From: Rhizobium sp. BK418
GTDB taxonomy: Bacteria; Pseudomonadota; Alphaproteobacteria; Rhizobiales; Rhizobiaceae
Direction of reading: 5' to 3'
Assembly (NCBI RefSeq): GCF_004341105.1
Contig: NZ_SLZK01000001.1
Coordinates: forward strand, 1,112,081 to 1,176,080
DNA length: 64,000 bases
Below are positions 1 through 9,198 of the stretch, piece by piece (position 1 is the stretch's first letter; each line of letters opens with the position of its first letter). A model generated the notes under the pieces. It did not search any database. It worked only from the letters and a program-made list of their open reading frames with translations, and had not been told where the DNA came from. The translations under genes and the position numbers were made by a program.

Positions 1-2330
1 TCGCCGCGCCGGGACTGGATGCGCACCTCCGCCCCCTGATTGAAGCCCATCTTCCGGGCGTCATCACCATTCATGAAACAGCGCGCGCCGGGAAACGCCC
101 TGTAGAGCTCGGGAACGCGCATCGTCATCGAACCCGAATGCCAGTGTTCGAGGACGCGGCCGGTCACGAGCCAGAAATTAAACTCGTCATCGGGCGACTC
201 CGCAGGCGGCTCGTAGGGCACCGCCAGGATGACCGCGCGGCCGTCCTTCTGCCCGTAGAATTTCAGCCCCTCGCCTGGCTTGACATAGGGATCGTAGCCT
301 TCGCGATAGCGCCACCGCGTCTCCTTGCCGTCGACCACCGGCCAGCGCAGGCCGCGCACCTGATGGTACATATCGTAAGGCGCCAGATCATGCCCATGCC
401 CGCGGCCGAACTCGGCATATTCCTCGAACAGCCCCTTCTGGATGTAGAAACCGAAGGCCTTGGCCTCCCGGTTCTCATAGTCCGGCGAGACGTCCGACAA
501 GGGGAATTCGTCCACCTTCCCGTTCTGGAAGAGCACCTGGTAGAGCGTCTTGCCCTTGTAGTCCGGGTTCTTATCGAGGATGTCGGCGGGCCAGACCTCA
601 TCGGTGGTGAAGCGCTTGGAAAACTCCACCAGCTGCCAGAGGTCCGAGCGGGCCTCGCCCGGCGCGTTGACCAGCTGGTGCCAGACATGCGTGCGCCGTT
701 CGGCATTGCCGTAGGCGCCCTCCTTCTCCACCCACATGGCCGCCGGCAGAACCAGATCGGCGCTCATGGCGGTCACGGTCGGATAGGCGTCCGAGACGAC
801 GATGAAATTGTCGGGATTGCGATATCCCTTATAGGTCTCATTGCTGGTGTTCGGCGCGGCCTGGACGTTGTTGTTGACCTGCACCCAGTAGAAATTCAGC
901 TTGCCGTCATGCAGCATGCGATCCTGCTCGACGGCATGATAACCGGGCTTGTCCGGCAGCAGCCCGTCCGGCAGCTTCCATATTTCCTCGGCGTGCTTGC
1001 GATGCTCCGGATTGGTGACGACCATGTCGGCCGGCAGCCGGTGGGCAAAGGTACCGACCTCGCGGGCCGTGCCGCAGGCCGACGGCTGTCCCGTCAGCGA
1101 AAACGGGCTGTTGCCGGGCTCCGAAATCTTGCCCGTGAGCAGGTGCAGATTATAGACCATCTGGTTCGCCCACACGCCGCGCACATGCTGGTTGAAGCCC
1201 ATGGTCCAGAGCGACATGACCTTGGTTTTGGGATCGGCGTAGAGTTCCGCGAGCTGTTCCAGGAAGGCGCTGTCGACGCCCGAAAGCTCGACCGCCTTTT
1301 CGAGCGTATATTCGGAGACCATGGCCTTGAAGGCCTCGAAATCGATCGGCTCCATCTTGGCGGCGTCGGCGACACCCTTGGCCTTCATTTCCAGCGGGTT
1401 GTCGGGACGCAGGCCATAGCCGATATCGGTCGTGCCTTTCATGAACTTCGCATGCTTGTCCACGAAATCCTGGTTGACGCGGCCGGTCTGGATGATGTGG
1501 TTGGCGATGTAGTTCAGGATCGCGAGGTCCGTCCCCGGCTTGAAGATCAGGGGAATGTCGGCGAGATCCATGCTGCGATGCGTGAAGGTGGAGAGCACCG
1601 CGACCTTGACATGCTCGTGCCCCAGCCGCCGGTCGGCGACGCGCGTCCAGAGGATCGGATGCATCTCCGCCATGTTCGAGCCCCAGAGCACGAAGGCGTC
1701 GGCGTTTTCGAAATCGTCGTAGCATCCCATCGGCTCGTCCATGCCGAAGGTGCGCATGAAGGCGACCGCCGCCGAAGCCATGCAGTGGCGCGCGTTGGGA
1801 TCGAGATTGTTGGAGCGGAAGCCAGCCCGCATCAGTTTTGTGGCGGCATAGCCTTCGAAAATCGTCCACTGGCCGGAGCCGAACATGCCGAGCGCCGTCG
1901 GCCCCTTTTCCTTCAGCACGCGCTTGGCCTGCGCCGCCATCACGTCGAAGGCTTCTTCCCAGGTGACGGGTTCGAACTCGCCGTCCTTGGCATAGATGCC
2001 GTCCCGCTTGCGCAGCAGCGGGCTCGTCAGCCGGTCCTTGCCGTACATAATCTTGGAGAGGAAATAGCCCTTGACGCAGTTGAGGCCCCTGTTGACCTCC
2101 GCCTCCATGTCGCCATGGGTCGCGACGACCTGGTTCTCCTTCACGCCCACCATGACGCCGCAGCCGGTGCCGCAGAAGCGGCAAGGCGCCTTGGACCATT
2201 TGATCTCCAGCGCCGCCACCCCGCCGGGCACCGACTGGGCCGAAGCGGGCGCGGCGATACCGGCGGTCGCAGCCGCGATCGCCGCGGCCTGCGCCTTCAG
2301 GAGATCACGCCGCGTGAGTTCGGTCGTCAT
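1..2330 (-). CDS. napA: Periplasmic nitrate reductase catalytic subunit NapA (C-terminus beyond the window)
   Basis: NapA is the molybdopterin enzyme that reduces nitrate to nitrite in the periplasm. The reading frame begins at 2330 with a twin-arginine leader (RR at residues 7-8, then an alanine-rich stretch ending near residue 31), as expected for Tat export of a folded cofactor protein. A [4Fe-4S] ligand set follows as C50, C53, C57 and C85, the usual NapA spacing, and the molybdopterin-binding regions are recognisable across the roughly 776 residues visible (E. coli NapA is about 828). The start overlaps the end of napD by 26 bases, so the two are co-translated. The gene is open to the left edge, so napB and napC would be expected outside the window. 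No frameshift was seen. Confidence 0.97.
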   Translation of the reverse strand, partial: MTTELTRRDLLKAQAAAIAAATAGIAAPASAQSVPGGVAALEIKWSKAPCRFCGTGCGVMVGVKENQVVATHGDMEAEVNRGLNCVKGYFLSKIMYGKDRLTSPLLRKRDGIYAKDGEFEPVTWEEAFDVMAAQAKRVLKEKGPTALGMFGSGQWTIFEGYAATKLMRAGFRSNNLDPNARHCMASAAVAFMRTFGMDEPMGCYDDFENADAFVLWGSNMAEMHPILWTRVADRRLGHEHVKVAVLSTFTHRSMDLADIPLIFKPGTDLAILNYIANHIIQTGRVNQDFVDKHAKFMKGTTDIGYGLRPDNPLEMKAKGVADAAKMEPIDFEAFKAMVSEYTLEKAVELSGVDSAFLEQLAELYADPKTKVMSLWTMGFNQHVRGVWANQMVYNLHLLTGKISEPGNSPFSLTGQPSACGTAREVGTFAHRLPADMVVTNPEHRKHAEEIWKLPDGLLPDKPGYHAVEQDRMLHDGKLNFYWVQVNNNVQAAPNTSNETYKGYRNPDNFIVVSDAYPTVTAMSADLVLPAAMWVEKEGAYGNAERRTHVWHQLVNAPGEARSDLWQLVEFSKRFTTDEVWPADILDKNPDYKGKTLYQVLFQNGKVDEFPLSDVSPDYENREAKAFGFYIQKGLFEEYAEFGRGHGHDLAPYDMYHQVRGLRWPVVDGKETRWRYREGYDPYVKPGEGLKFYGQKDGRAVILAVPYEPPAESPDDEFNFWLVTGRVLEHWHSGSMTMRVPELYRAFPGARCFMNGDDARKMGFNQGAEVRIQSRRG

Positions 2331-2586
2331 CGATCGTCTCCTTCATTTCCAATGCCTGTTCGAAAACCATATGGGCGGCGAGCACGCCGTCCATTGCCGA
2401 GATGCCGATGAGCGTTTCCCCGAGCACGCTGGAATGCGGCCCTTCGATCACAATGACGATCTTGCCCGCTCCCGTAGCGTGAACCTCCACCCCCTCGATT
2501 GCCGCCAGACGCGCTGCGACATCTTCGGTCAGTTCCGGACGGGTGACGACGACGGCGCTGGAGACGTGATGGCGGCTGTCAGACAT
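2305..2586 (-). CDS. napD: NapD, chaperone for NapA maturation
   Basis: This 93-residue protein belongs to the NapD family, small cytoplasmic proteins that bind the Tat leader of NapA and hold back its export until the molybdenum cofactor is in place. The N-terminus contains the family's HVSSAVV strand, and the middle has the [19 protein letters not shown] pattern typical of the ferredoxin-like NapD fold. It overlaps napF by 8 bases and napA by 26 bases, so the three are one translationally coupled unit. The length is normal for the family. Confidence 0.95.
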   Translation of the reverse strand: MSDSRHHVSSAVVVTRPELTEDVAARLAAIEGVEVHATGAGKIVIVIEGPHSSVLGETLIGISAMDGVLAAHMVFEQALEMKETIDDDRTHAA

Positions 2587-3097
2587 GGGTTGCCTCCCGA
2601 TGGCGGGGTTTCATCGCGATTGCATCGGCCGGACAGACCGAAATGCAGGCGCCGCATCCCGTACAGGCATGCGCATCGAGCTCGGGAACGAACGGCCCGC
2701 CGAGCCGCGGCCAGAACCGGATGGCGCCGACCGGACAGCTGTCGCGGCAGGCCTGACAGTCGACATAATTATTGGCGAGGCACCCGTCATCGATAACAGC
2801 ATGATGGGCAAAGCTGTCGGCGGTACCGGCCGGAAAGACATCCTCGGGACATCGTTCCGCGCACTGGCCGCAAAAGGTGCATTCCCCAAGCCGGAAATCC
2901 ACGGTGGGAGCGCCCGACCGGATCGAAATGATCTTCGTGGGGCAGGCTTCGACGCAGGCGCCGCAGCCCGAACAGCTTCGAACGGATGTTTCAGTCGCTC
3001 CGGGAGGAAGCATCCTCTCGGGAGGGAAGATCGCGGCCGGATCGTCCGAGGAACTGCCTGTGAGAAAACCGCGCCGAGTGCGAGTCGAGAGAACCAT
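2579..3097 (-). CDS. napF: NapF, ferredoxin-type accessory protein for nitrate reductase
   Basis: The 172-residue product has four Cys-rich clusters for [4Fe-4S] centres: CSGCGACVEACP, CTFCGQCAERCP, CQACRDSCP and CTGCGACISVCP. NapF is a cytoplasmic iron-sulfur protein thought to help activate NapA before export. An arginine pair near the N-terminus (TRTRRGFL) is common in this family but is not a normal export signal here. The ATG at 3097 is preceded by a GAGGA ribosome-binding site. It starts 9 bases after napE ends, and its 3' end overlaps napD. Confidence 0.95.
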   Translation of the reverse strand: MVLSTRTRRGFLTGSSSDDPAAIFPPERMLPPGATETSVRSCSGCGACVEACPTKIISIRSGAPTVDFRLGECTFCGQCAERCPEDVFPAGTADSFAHHAVIDDGCLANNYVDCQACRDSCPVGAIRFWPRLGGPFVPELDAHACTGCGACISVCPADAIAMKPRHREATHV

Positions 3098-3106
3098 TGG
3101 AGATCC

Positions 3107-3316
3107 TCACTCTGCCGAGCCTGGAGGCGCGGCCTTGACGTCATGAGGTCCTGGCGGCCCGTACACGATCTGGTACATCCAGACCGCAAAACCGTAACCG
3201 CCGACGACCCCGACGGCGACCACCGGCCAGATTCCGAAAGCGAGCACGGCGAAGGTCAGCAGCTCGCGCCTGCGCTTCCTCCTGAACTCTGCGACAGAAT
3301 CCGTGATTTGAGCCAA
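3107..3316 (-). CDS. napE: NapE, small membrane protein of the nitrate reductase operon
   Basis: This 69-residue protein has a basic N-terminus (RRKRRRE) followed by one hydrophobic segment at about residues 19-47. This matches NapE, a one-pass membrane protein of unknown biochemical role found first in alphaproteobacterial nap operons. The start codon is TTG, not ATG; it is chosen because AGGAGG sits 5 bases upstream and the alignment with NapE begins there. It is the first gene of the nap operon. Confidence 0.9.
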   Translation of the reverse strand: MAQITDSVAEFRRKRRRELLTFAVLAFGIWPVVAVGVVGGYGFAVWMYQIVYGPPGPHDVKAAPPGSAE

Positions 3317-3623
3317 AAGTCCTCCTAGAGTTGCGGATCAGATTGCCACAACCCCTCATGTGTGTCCATCCGCCATCGCGACCGCATGGCGGAGTCGGTT
3401 GGAGAATATGTATCGCACGCTCGCCCGGTGGTCCTTGACACAGATCAAAGCAGGTAGCCGAAGATACTGAATCCACTGCCGCAGCAGTGCCCCTTCCGGC
3501 AACCGTCGCAAGGGTGACCGGGGCCGCTCCGCTTGAACCCGGGCGGGGATTATTTCGGGCATCGGCTGTCGGATTCCGGCCCACCCGCCCGTCTAGGAGA
3601 CAGACAGGCCGAGGAGAACGATC
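3317..3623. other. Divergent intergenic region between napE and a GST gene
   Basis: This 307-base gap holds the promoter region of the nap operon (minus strand) and of the glutathione-transferase-like gene (plus strand). The only clear element is the FNR/FixK-type box at 3435-3448, annotated separately. No convincing coding sequence was seen. Confidence 0.7.
3435..3448. promoter_or_regulatory. FNR/FixK-type anaerobox upstream of nap
   Basis: The sequence TTGACACAGATCAA is a TTGA-N6-TCAA palindrome, the consensus recognised by Crp/Fnr-family regulators such as FixK and FnrN in rhizobia. It lies 118 bases upstream of the napE start codon, so low oxygen probably activates the nap operon. The symmetry is seen directly; the regulator is inferred. 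Confidence 0.75.
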
Positions 3624-4280
3624 ATGACGATTACCATTACCGCATTCGAAAACTCGCCCGACCGCGGCAGAGGTCTGGCGCGCGACATGCGCGTTCGCTG
3701 GGCGCTCGAAGAAGTGGGGCTGCCTTATGAGGTCCGCCTCGTCTCTTTCAAGGAGATGAAGCAGCCCGCTCATCTGGCGCTTCAGCCTTTCGGGCAGATC
3801 CCGACCTATGAGGAAGGCGGTCTTGCCCTCTTCGAATCCGGCGCAATCATCCTGCACATCGCCGAGCGCCATCCGGGCCTGTTGCCCGACGATGCCAACG
3901 CCCGCGCCCGCGCCATCGCCTGGATCTTCGCCGCCGTCTCCACGATGGAACCCGTCATCGTCGACCGTGAAACCGCCAGATTCGAAGAGGGCACGGAGAG
4001 CTGGTACGACGAGCGCCTGGCCCATGTCGAAAGGCGCATCCGCAAGCGGCTCGGCGAACTCTCCAGGCGGCTTGGCGATGCCGACTGGCTGGACGGAACA
4101 TTCAGCGCCGGCGACCTGCTGATGATCTCGGTGCTCTTGAGGATGGAAGGATCGGCCCTGCTGGCGGAATATCCAAACCTCTGCGGCTATATCGCACGCG
4201 GGCAAGCGCGCCCGGCTTACCAGCGCGCCTTCGAGGCGCAGAGGGCGGTGTTTCTGGCCGTATCTGCCGGCGGGCAATAG
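3624..4280 (+). CDS. Glutathione S-transferase family protein
   Basis: The 218-residue product has the two-domain GST layout: a thioredoxin-like N-terminal half (about 1-82) with the cis-proline at residue 60 and the glutathione-binding E71-S72 of the FESGAI motif, then an all-helical C-terminal half with an N-capping-box-like FSAGDLLM segment. Such enzymes conjugate or reduce electrophiles using glutathione; the substrate cannot be predicted. The ATG is preceded by GAGGAGAACG. It is transcribed away from nap and appears monocistronic. Confidence 0.88.
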   Translation: MTITITAFENSPDRGRGLARDMRVRWALEEVGLPYEVRLVSFKEMKQPAHLALQPFGQIPTYEEGGLALFESGAIILHIAERHPGLLPDDANARARAIAWIFAAVSTMEPVIVDRETARFEEGTESWYDERLAHVERRIRKRLGELSRRLGDADWLDGTFSAGDLLMISVLLRMEGSALLAEYPNLCGYIARGQARPAYQRAFEAQRAVFLAVSAGGQ

Positions 4281-4316
4281 TCCTGACAGGGTTGATATCC
4301 GCGGGCGCGGCGAAAT

Positions 4317-4790
4317 CTACAGGAAAAATTTCCCCTCGGCTTCATAGCCTTCCGGTTTCGGAACGGGAAGAGCATGAAGTTTTTCCTTCATGTCAGCCCG
4401 AAGATAGGTGTCGAATACAAAGCGTCTTCCATGACCCATAAGATGCTTGGCGGTTTGCCGCTCGAGCCAGGCGCTAGCGGTCGCGCCTACAAATTTCCGG
4501 TACCGGACTCTGTTGGCTAAAGGCATAGTGAGCGTGAACCGCTCGCGTTGGTTCCCTGAGGCTTCGGCCTGAGGGTGTTTCGAATGGTCGTAGTTCCACC
4601 AGACCGAAACGCGCAGCTCGCCGTAGCTGATGCTTTGCCAGAGTACCACCGACGGATATCCGGCAATATCGGCAAACAGGTGGCCATCCTCGTCGGTTGG
4701 ACCATTACCGGGCGGGGCAGCAAGGGATATCCTGCCCTGCTTGATCGCATCGTTCATCCCTAAAACGAGCAATTTCCGGTAGCTGTCCAT
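4317..4790 (-). CDS. Hypothetical protein, 157 residues
   Basis: I do not recognise this protein. It is rich in Trp and Arg, has no signal peptide or membrane segment, and looks cytoplasmic. The ATG at 4790 is preceded by GGGAGGG at good spacing, which supports it as a real gene. It converges with the GST gene, 36 bases apart. Confidence 0.65.
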   Translation of the reverse strand: MDSYRKLLVLGMNDAIKQGRISLAAPPGNGPTDEDGHLFADIAGYPSVVLWQSISYGELRVSVWWNYDHSKHPQAEASGNQRERFTLTMPLANRVRYRKFVGATASAWLERQTAKHLMGHGRRFVFDTYLRADMKEKLHALPVPKPEGYEAEGKFFL

Positions 4791-5167
4791 GAGGCCCTCC
4801 CCGATTGTCTGACATACAAGGCGAGCGTTTCACCTTTGTCGTTTTCACTTTCCGGCCGCTTTTCACAAAGCGCACGGCAGTACCTTGTGCATAGACTCAG
4901 TTGAGGTGGTGGCAGACGAACGACGGATCTGGAGGCGCGCCGGAAGCGACATAGTCATGGGTTACGGCCAGTGGGCAACGCGCGCTGATGTGAGTGGAGA
5001 TGATGAGACCCTTGGGTGAAGCGATCTGAAAGTTCACCGCTTATCTCGGCTCGTCATGCCCATTGATTGGACAGGAGGTTCGATATCTCCTTCGGGCGGC
5101 CGATAACCGCCCCACGCCGCCGATCGCTCTGGCGTCATTCAATGCGATCAGAGTTGGAGGCCGAGGT
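4791..5167. other. Intergenic region with no identified feature
   Basis: These 377 bases lie between two minus-strand genes. Short open stretches occur in several frames, but none has a convincing start, ribosome-binding site or recognisable product. It could be a decayed gene; I see nothing firm in it. Confidence 0.4.
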
Positions 5168-5680
5168 TCAATCACGCCCCCTCACCGCCGCCCCCTTGAC
5201 CATCCATGAGGTGGTGTCGTGATCGGGGTGCTGGTTGCTGCTCTCCTTGATCGCCGCGGCCCAGTCAGCGCCGTTGTCTTCGGTCCGGCCGGTATTTTCT
5301 ATCCCCGTGATCGTATCGAACCATGCCACCATGTTTTCGGTGCAGGTATTGGCGAGCGGCGGAAAGGCGTGCGGATTGTCGAGCGAACCGATCATCAGGT
5401 TGGTGCGGCCGTTTTCGAGGTGGTGGAAGAACAATGGTGTGCCGCAATTGGCGCAGAAGCCGCGCTCGACAAGCTCTGAGCTCTTCCAGACATCCGGTTT
5501 GCCGCGTGTCCAGGTGAGCGCGTCATCGGGCGCGGCGACGAGCGCGGCAAAGATGTTGCCCGAGGCTTTCTGGCACATGCGGCAATGGCAGAGATGCGAA
5601 TTGTCGAGCATGGCGGTTGCGTGGTAGCGCACCGCGCCGCACTGGCAGCCGCCGCTGACCTCCATCTCGATACGTTTCAT
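5168..5680 (-). CDS. GFA-family zinc protein (glutathione-dependent formaldehyde-activating enzyme-like)
   Basis: This 170-residue protein carries the GFA/CENP-V zinc-binding pattern: GGCQCGAVRY near residue 10, CHCRMCQ near residue 32, and FCANCGTPL near residue 96. Founding members were proposed to speed the addition of formaldehyde to glutathione, but most homologues have no proven activity. The ATG is directly preceded by GGAGAAAA. It is probably cytoplasmic. It lies 39 bases downstream of the transglutaminase-like gene on the same strand, so the two may share a transcript. Confidence 0.88.
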   Translation of the reverse strand: MKRIEMEVSGGCQCGAVRYHATAMLDNSHLCHCRMCQKASGNIFAALVAAPDDALTWTRGKPDVWKSSELVERGFCANCGTPLFFHHLENGRTNLMIGSLDNPHAFPPLANTCTENMVAWFDTITGIENTGRTEDNGADWAAAIKESSNQHPDHDTTSWMVKGAAVRGRD

Positions 5681-5719
5681 TTTTCTCCTCCGTGGAAAGG
5701 CAGGTTTGGGTCACCTCTT

Positions 5720-6571
5720 TTAGGTTCTCGTCTTTTGATCGTCCAGCGCCGCCGGTATCTCCAGCCACCGGTCTGCCTGGACCAGCCAGTCCGGCTTGCG
5801 CGCCACCAGCGGCTGCTCTGGGCGGGCGGCGAGGTCGTCGAGCCATGCCAGCTCATCCTGCGGTACCTGCCGGCTTGCCTGGGGCGCCTCGCGCCAGCGA
5901 TCCCAGTCGGATGTCACGCGGCCGTTCAGGACGTGGTGGTCGCGCAGGACGTTGACCTTCAGGAACCACAGGCCCGTCGTGCTGCCATGCCCGAAGCTTG
6001 CAGGCTCCGCCTCCCCGCGCCGGCACTTCAGCCAGGCCTCCCCCGCCATAAGAAAAACGTCGCGCGGCATGTCGGCAGCGTCGAATTCGATGTGTCTTTT
6101 GTCTCTCAGCATCGCGTCTATCTGTGCGTCGGCGAGCTTCCAGGCACCGGATCTGCCGTCGCGATATTCGCAGATCCAGTGATCCTCCCATCCGATCGAA
6201 AAATAGGATGCGAAACCGCAGCGCACGCGGGCGGGAACGTCCTTGCCCCGCAGGAAGGCGCAGAGCAGGAGCGCGAAATCCCGGCATGTTCCGACGGAAC
6301 GCCTGTCGGCCGGTCGCGCCTGTGCAAGGGGCCGGTCGTCACGCTGCAGGATGTCGGCAAGCCGTTCGGCGATCGGCAGGGTCTGCCGCGCGGACGGCCC
6401 GAGCTTCGACGCGTCGAGACCATAATCCGCGAGCCAGCTGGAATGCACCAGGAGGCCCTGTACGATGCCGGCGAGATGCCCGACCTCGTCGGGAAAAGAG
6501 GCGATGATATCAGCGTGATGGCCGGGGTCGGACATCGGCGTATGAGCAATCCATCGGTCAAGGCTGGTCAT
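5720..6571 (-). CDS. Transglutaminase-like superfamily protein
   Basis: The product (283 residues from the start at 6571) contains a transglutaminase-like catalytic triad: a Cys in GTCRDFALLLCAFLR, a His in EDHWICEY and an Asp in LADAQID. These enzymes act as cysteine peptidases or related hydrolases; the substrate is unknown. An upstream start at 6658 would add 29 residues, but the shorter start fits the family better. There is no signal peptide, so it is probably cytoplasmic. Confidence 0.82.
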   Translation of the reverse strand: MTSLDRWIAHTPMSDPGHHADIIASFPDEVGHLAGIVQGLLVHSSWLADYGLDASKLGPSARQTLPIAERLADILQRDDRPLAQARPADRRSVGTCRDFALLLCAFLRGKDVPARVRCGFASYFSIGWEDHWICEYRDGRSGAWKLADAQIDAMLRDKRHIEFDAADMPRDVFLMAGEAWLKCRRGEAEPASFGHGSTTGLWFLKVNVLRDHHVLNGRVTSDWDRWREAPQASRQVPQDELAWLDDLAARPEQPLVARKPDWLVQADRWLEIPAALDDQKTRT

Positions 6572-6744
6572 GCTGGCGCTCCGGTTGATGGATACGGCAC
6601 CAGCCAAATCCATCAGGAGGCCGCCGGCAAGGCCGGGAAACGGGCAATTCGGCCACATTGCCGCATGTTATTGTTTATCGTCGGCGACCGCATATCGCGC
6701 AAACGTGAGCAGCGGTTCTGCGATGATAAACGCAAAGAGACAAT

Positions 6745-6789
6745 GGCTTAAAGCGTAGAGCGGATATGAAGAACCGCGACGCGCTTTAA
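6745..6789. repeat. Imperfect palindrome downstream of the PAS gene
   Basis: TAAAGCGT near 6751 pairs imperfectly with ACGCGCTTTA near 6779, with GCGG and CCGC inside. The AACCGCGACGCGCTTT core also occurs near 43590, so this looks like part of a dispersed intergenic repeat that could also act as a terminator. Confidence 0.45.
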
Positions 6790-7190
6790 TGCGCGAACGG
6801 TCCCTTATCCTCGTGCTCGGCCGCCGGCACGACAATGCCGGAATAGAGCACGGGTGATCCGCTCTGATCGCGAAAGGCCCGGCCGAAAGCCGCTACCATC
6901 CGGTACCGACCGTCCCTGCCCAGGACGCGATAGGTGCTCTGCTGCGCGATATCGGCGACGAGCACCTCCGAAATCTTCTTTGCCAATCCCGGCCGGTCGT
7001 CGGGGTGCACACGCGCAAGATAGTCTTCCAGCGGCAGGCCGCGCACCGTGGCGTTGGGATCGAGGCCGAAAAGCTCGGCGAGCGCGCTGTCTGCGAAGAC
7101 GAGGTTCCTGACAATATCCCAGGTATAAATCCCCGCATCGCTGGCAACGTCTTCGAAGGTCTCGAACGAAGAAACGGCGTCGCCAATCAT
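6786..7190 (-). CDS. Single PAS-domain protein
   Basis: The 134-residue protein is essentially one PAS fold of the PAS_3 type: IYTWDIVRNLVFADSALAELFG at the start of the domain, the EDYLARVHPDDRP helix, and the YRVLGRDGRYRMVAAFGRAFRD beta sheet with the PAC motif. No output domain is attached, so it may sense a small ligand or act by protein contact. It is not next to any histidine kinase or cyclase gene. An imperfect hairpin just past the stop (6748-6789) may end transcription. Confidence 0.82.
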   Translation of the reverse strand: MIGDAVSSFETFEDVASDAGIYTWDIVRNLVFADSALAELFGLDPNATVRGLPLEDYLARVHPDDRPGLAKKISEVLVADIAQQSTYRVLGRDGRYRMVAAFGRAFRDQSGSPVLYSGIVVPAAEHEDKGPFAH

Positions 7191-7354
7191 TATCTGCGTG
7201 TCTCCGCTTTTATTTCAGCGAAGCCTAAAGATTTGCCGGGTAACTTCAACCTAGTATTGACCGCAATACACAACGGCCGAAGTCGCCGGCAGACCGACGA
7301 CAGCTCGGCGCGGTCTCTCTTCACGAGCGAGAAGGGTACGGGGCGGGAAGGATT

Positions 7355-7379
7355 AGGGCCGGATCTCTATCCCGGCCCC
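7355..7379 (-). terminator. Hairpin after the DUF4142 gene
   Basis: GGGCCGG at 7356-7362 pairs with CCGGCCC at 7372-7378. It lies 13 bases beyond the stop of the minus-strand DUF4142 gene. There is no T-run, so it may be a weak terminator or an RNA-stabilising hairpin. Confidence 0.5.
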
Positions 7380-7391
7380 TCACCTCATGCT

Positions 7392-7919
7392 TTACTTGTT
7401 CAAATCCTTCGCCATCTGCAGGTGATGTTCCAGCGCCGGGCGCGTTTTGGCGGCCCAGGCCTTCAGCTCCGCATTCTCGCCCTCATCGCCATAGCGCTTG
7501 AAGAGATCGACGGCGTCCTCATGGGCGTCTTCCTGGTCGGAGTGATATTGCTTGGTGAAGTCGTCGCCCTGCAGGCTCTTGAGCTTGTCGAGCATCGACT
7601 GCTGCCCCGATGTCATCGTCGGCGGGATCGTCGCATTCACCTTGCCGCCGGAAACCAGCGCCTTCAATTCCTCCGTCGTTTTCTGATGATCCTTGACCAT
7701 CTGCTCTGCGAAAGCCTTGGTCGGCGCATCGGCGCGCTCGATCGCAAGCTTGCTGGATTCGATCTCGAACATGTCGGATGTCGCGGCCTCTGCCACGAAA
7801 TCCTCCGTCTTCGGCGCGACGCCGAGGACGGAATTGACACCGGTTTTTTCCGCCGCCGTCTGCGCAAGAACGGGGGATGCGACGAGCATGACAAGTCCGG
7901 CAAGAATGATAGGCTTCAT
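7392..7919 (-). CDS. Exported DUF4142 protein
   Basis: The 175-residue product begins with a cleavable signal peptide (MKPIILAGLVMLVASPVLAQ) and then a helical DUF4142 domain, a ferritin-like four-helix family found in many rhizobial periplasmic proteins. The start at 7919 is chosen because the signal peptide begins there; a longer frame to 7961 adds a non-hydrophobic leader. The function is unknown; family members are often linked to stress. Confidence 0.88.
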   Translation of the reverse strand: MKPIILAGLVMLVASPVLAQTAAEKTGVNSVLGVAPKTEDFVAEAATSDMFEIESSKLAIERADAPTKAFAEQMVKDHQKTTEELKALVSGGKVNATIPPTMTSGQQSMLDKLKSLQGDDFTKQYHSDQEDAHEDAVDLFKRYGDEGENAELKAWAAKTRPALEHHLQMAKDLNK

Positions 7920-8007
7920 GATTGTTCTCCTGATGGGCGCGCCGTCAAGCCAACAATCCACGCGAGCAAAAGTTCCTCATGTCTGCAAATGCCGGAAATC
8001 TCCGCAC

Positions 8008-8592
8008 TCAGCCGAGCCCTTCCTCGGCAAGGGCCTGGATCACGGAGGGCAGTGCCCGCATGCGGTCGAGAGACCTGCGAAGCCTGTCCGGCAGCTCGAC
8101 GCCGCTCCTCGGTGCAACCATCAGCACCCAGAACAGATAACAATCGGCGATCGTCAACTCGTCGCCGACGAGGAATGTCCTGTCACCCATCTGATCGGCG
8201 AGGATGGCGAAGGCCTGCGCGAGCTTTTCGCGGGCACGCGCCTTCTCCGGCTCCGGGAAATCCCTGAAGAACGGCTGGTAGCGGGGATGGATCTCGGATG
8301 ACATGAAGGCAAGCGCTTCCAGCACCCGCCATCGAAGAAGACGATCTTCAGGCAAGAGCCTGCCGCTCGTCTCGGCGATATAGTTGAGGATGACCTGGTT
8401 CTCGGTCAGGACCGTTCCGTCCTCCAGCTCGAGGGCAGGAATATAGCCTTTCGGATTGATCGAGAGGAAATCGCGGCCGTCCTGCGTCTTCTTCCCATGA
8501 TTGATGCTGATGAGCCGGTACGAAAGCCCGGCCTCGATGAGCGCGATATGATCGGCAAGGCTGCAGGCGCCCGGATAATAGATGAGGTTCAT
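8008..8592 (-). CDS. Beta-class-like glutathione S-transferase
   Basis: This 194-residue protein has the bacterial beta-class GST signature: YYPGACSLADHI at the N-terminus with the conserved Cys10, a cis-proline at residue 52 in GYIPAL, and the TENQVILNYIA segment in place of the usual ESxAI glutathione contact. The C-terminal domain is helical, with the TIADCYLF motif. It is transcribed divergently from an HxlR-type regulator 114 bases away, so that regulator probably controls it, perhaps in response to electrophilic stress. Confidence 0.92.
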   Translation of the reverse strand: MNLIYYPGACSLADHIALIEAGLSYRLISINHGKKTQDGRDFLSINPKGYIPALELEDGTVLTENQVILNYIAETSGRLLPEDRLLRWRVLEALAFMSSEIHPRYQPFFRDFPEPEKARAREKLAQAFAILADQMGDRTFLVGDELTIADCYLFWVLMVAPRSGVELPDRLRRSLDRMRALPSVIQALAEEGLG

Positions 8593-8705
8593 GGTGGTCT
8601 CCCGGTGGTGACCCGTCTCGGCGAGACCAGGTCCGGATTGTTGACCACAGCCATTTATGTGACCTAAAAATGCCCGTCAAAAGCATATCTTTGGGAGTTG
8701 GTCAG

Positions 8706-9086
8706 ATGGATATGACTGGCAGGCCGACGGCAACCGACTGCAAAGGCGTCAGCGAAATTCTGAGCCGGGTCGGCGACAAGTGGACTATCCAGGTGGTGGT
8801 CGTGCTTCGCCGGGACGCTCAAAGGTTCAACGGGCTCAAGCGGCAGGTGAGCGGCATCTCCCAACAAATGCTGACGCGCACGCTGAAGACGCTGGAACGC
8901 GACGGCATGATCGAAAGAACCGTCCGCCCCAGCACCCCGCCGCAGGTCGAATACAGGCTGACGCCGCTCGGGCACTCCCTGTCGGAAACCGTGCGGCAGC
9001 TTGCCGACTGGGCGGCTGAAAACCGGGGAAATATTGAAGACAACCGCCTGCGCTACGACACCGACCACGCCGCCGATCAAGCATGA
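8706..9086 (+). CDS. HxlR/MarR-type winged-helix transcriptional regulator
   Basis: The 126-residue product shows the HxlR pattern: a cysteine near the N-terminus (TDCKGVSEI), the DKWTIQVVVVL helix, the RFNGLKRQVSGISQQMLTRTLKTLERDGMI helix-turn-helix, and a wing ending in VEYRLTPLG. The start at 8706 is preferred over 8670 because GGGAGTT lies about 10 bases upstream. HxlR proteins often sense electrophiles or thiol stress through the N-terminal Cys. The divergent GST gene is its likely target. Confidence 0.9.
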   Translation: MDMTGRPTATDCKGVSEILSRVGDKWTIQVVVVLRRDAQRFNGLKRQVSGISQQMLTRTLKTLERDGMIERTVRPSTPPQVEYRLTPLGHSLSETVRQLADWAAENRGNIEDNRLRYDTDHAADQA

Positions 9087-9198
9087 GCGGTCCGCGACGG
9101 CTGACGCCGCCTGCGTGACGATTGCCAGCCGGACAGGCTCACGCATCGCTGCGAGACCGTCGCGACCGGAAACGAATCCTGGCGCTTCGTCGCCGCTA

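Noticed and set aside
138..2411. A 757-residue plus-strand open frame across the napA region
   Set aside because: It is the antisense shadow of napA. The minus strand gives a clear NapA with Tat leader and [4Fe-4S] ligands; the plus frame matches nothing.
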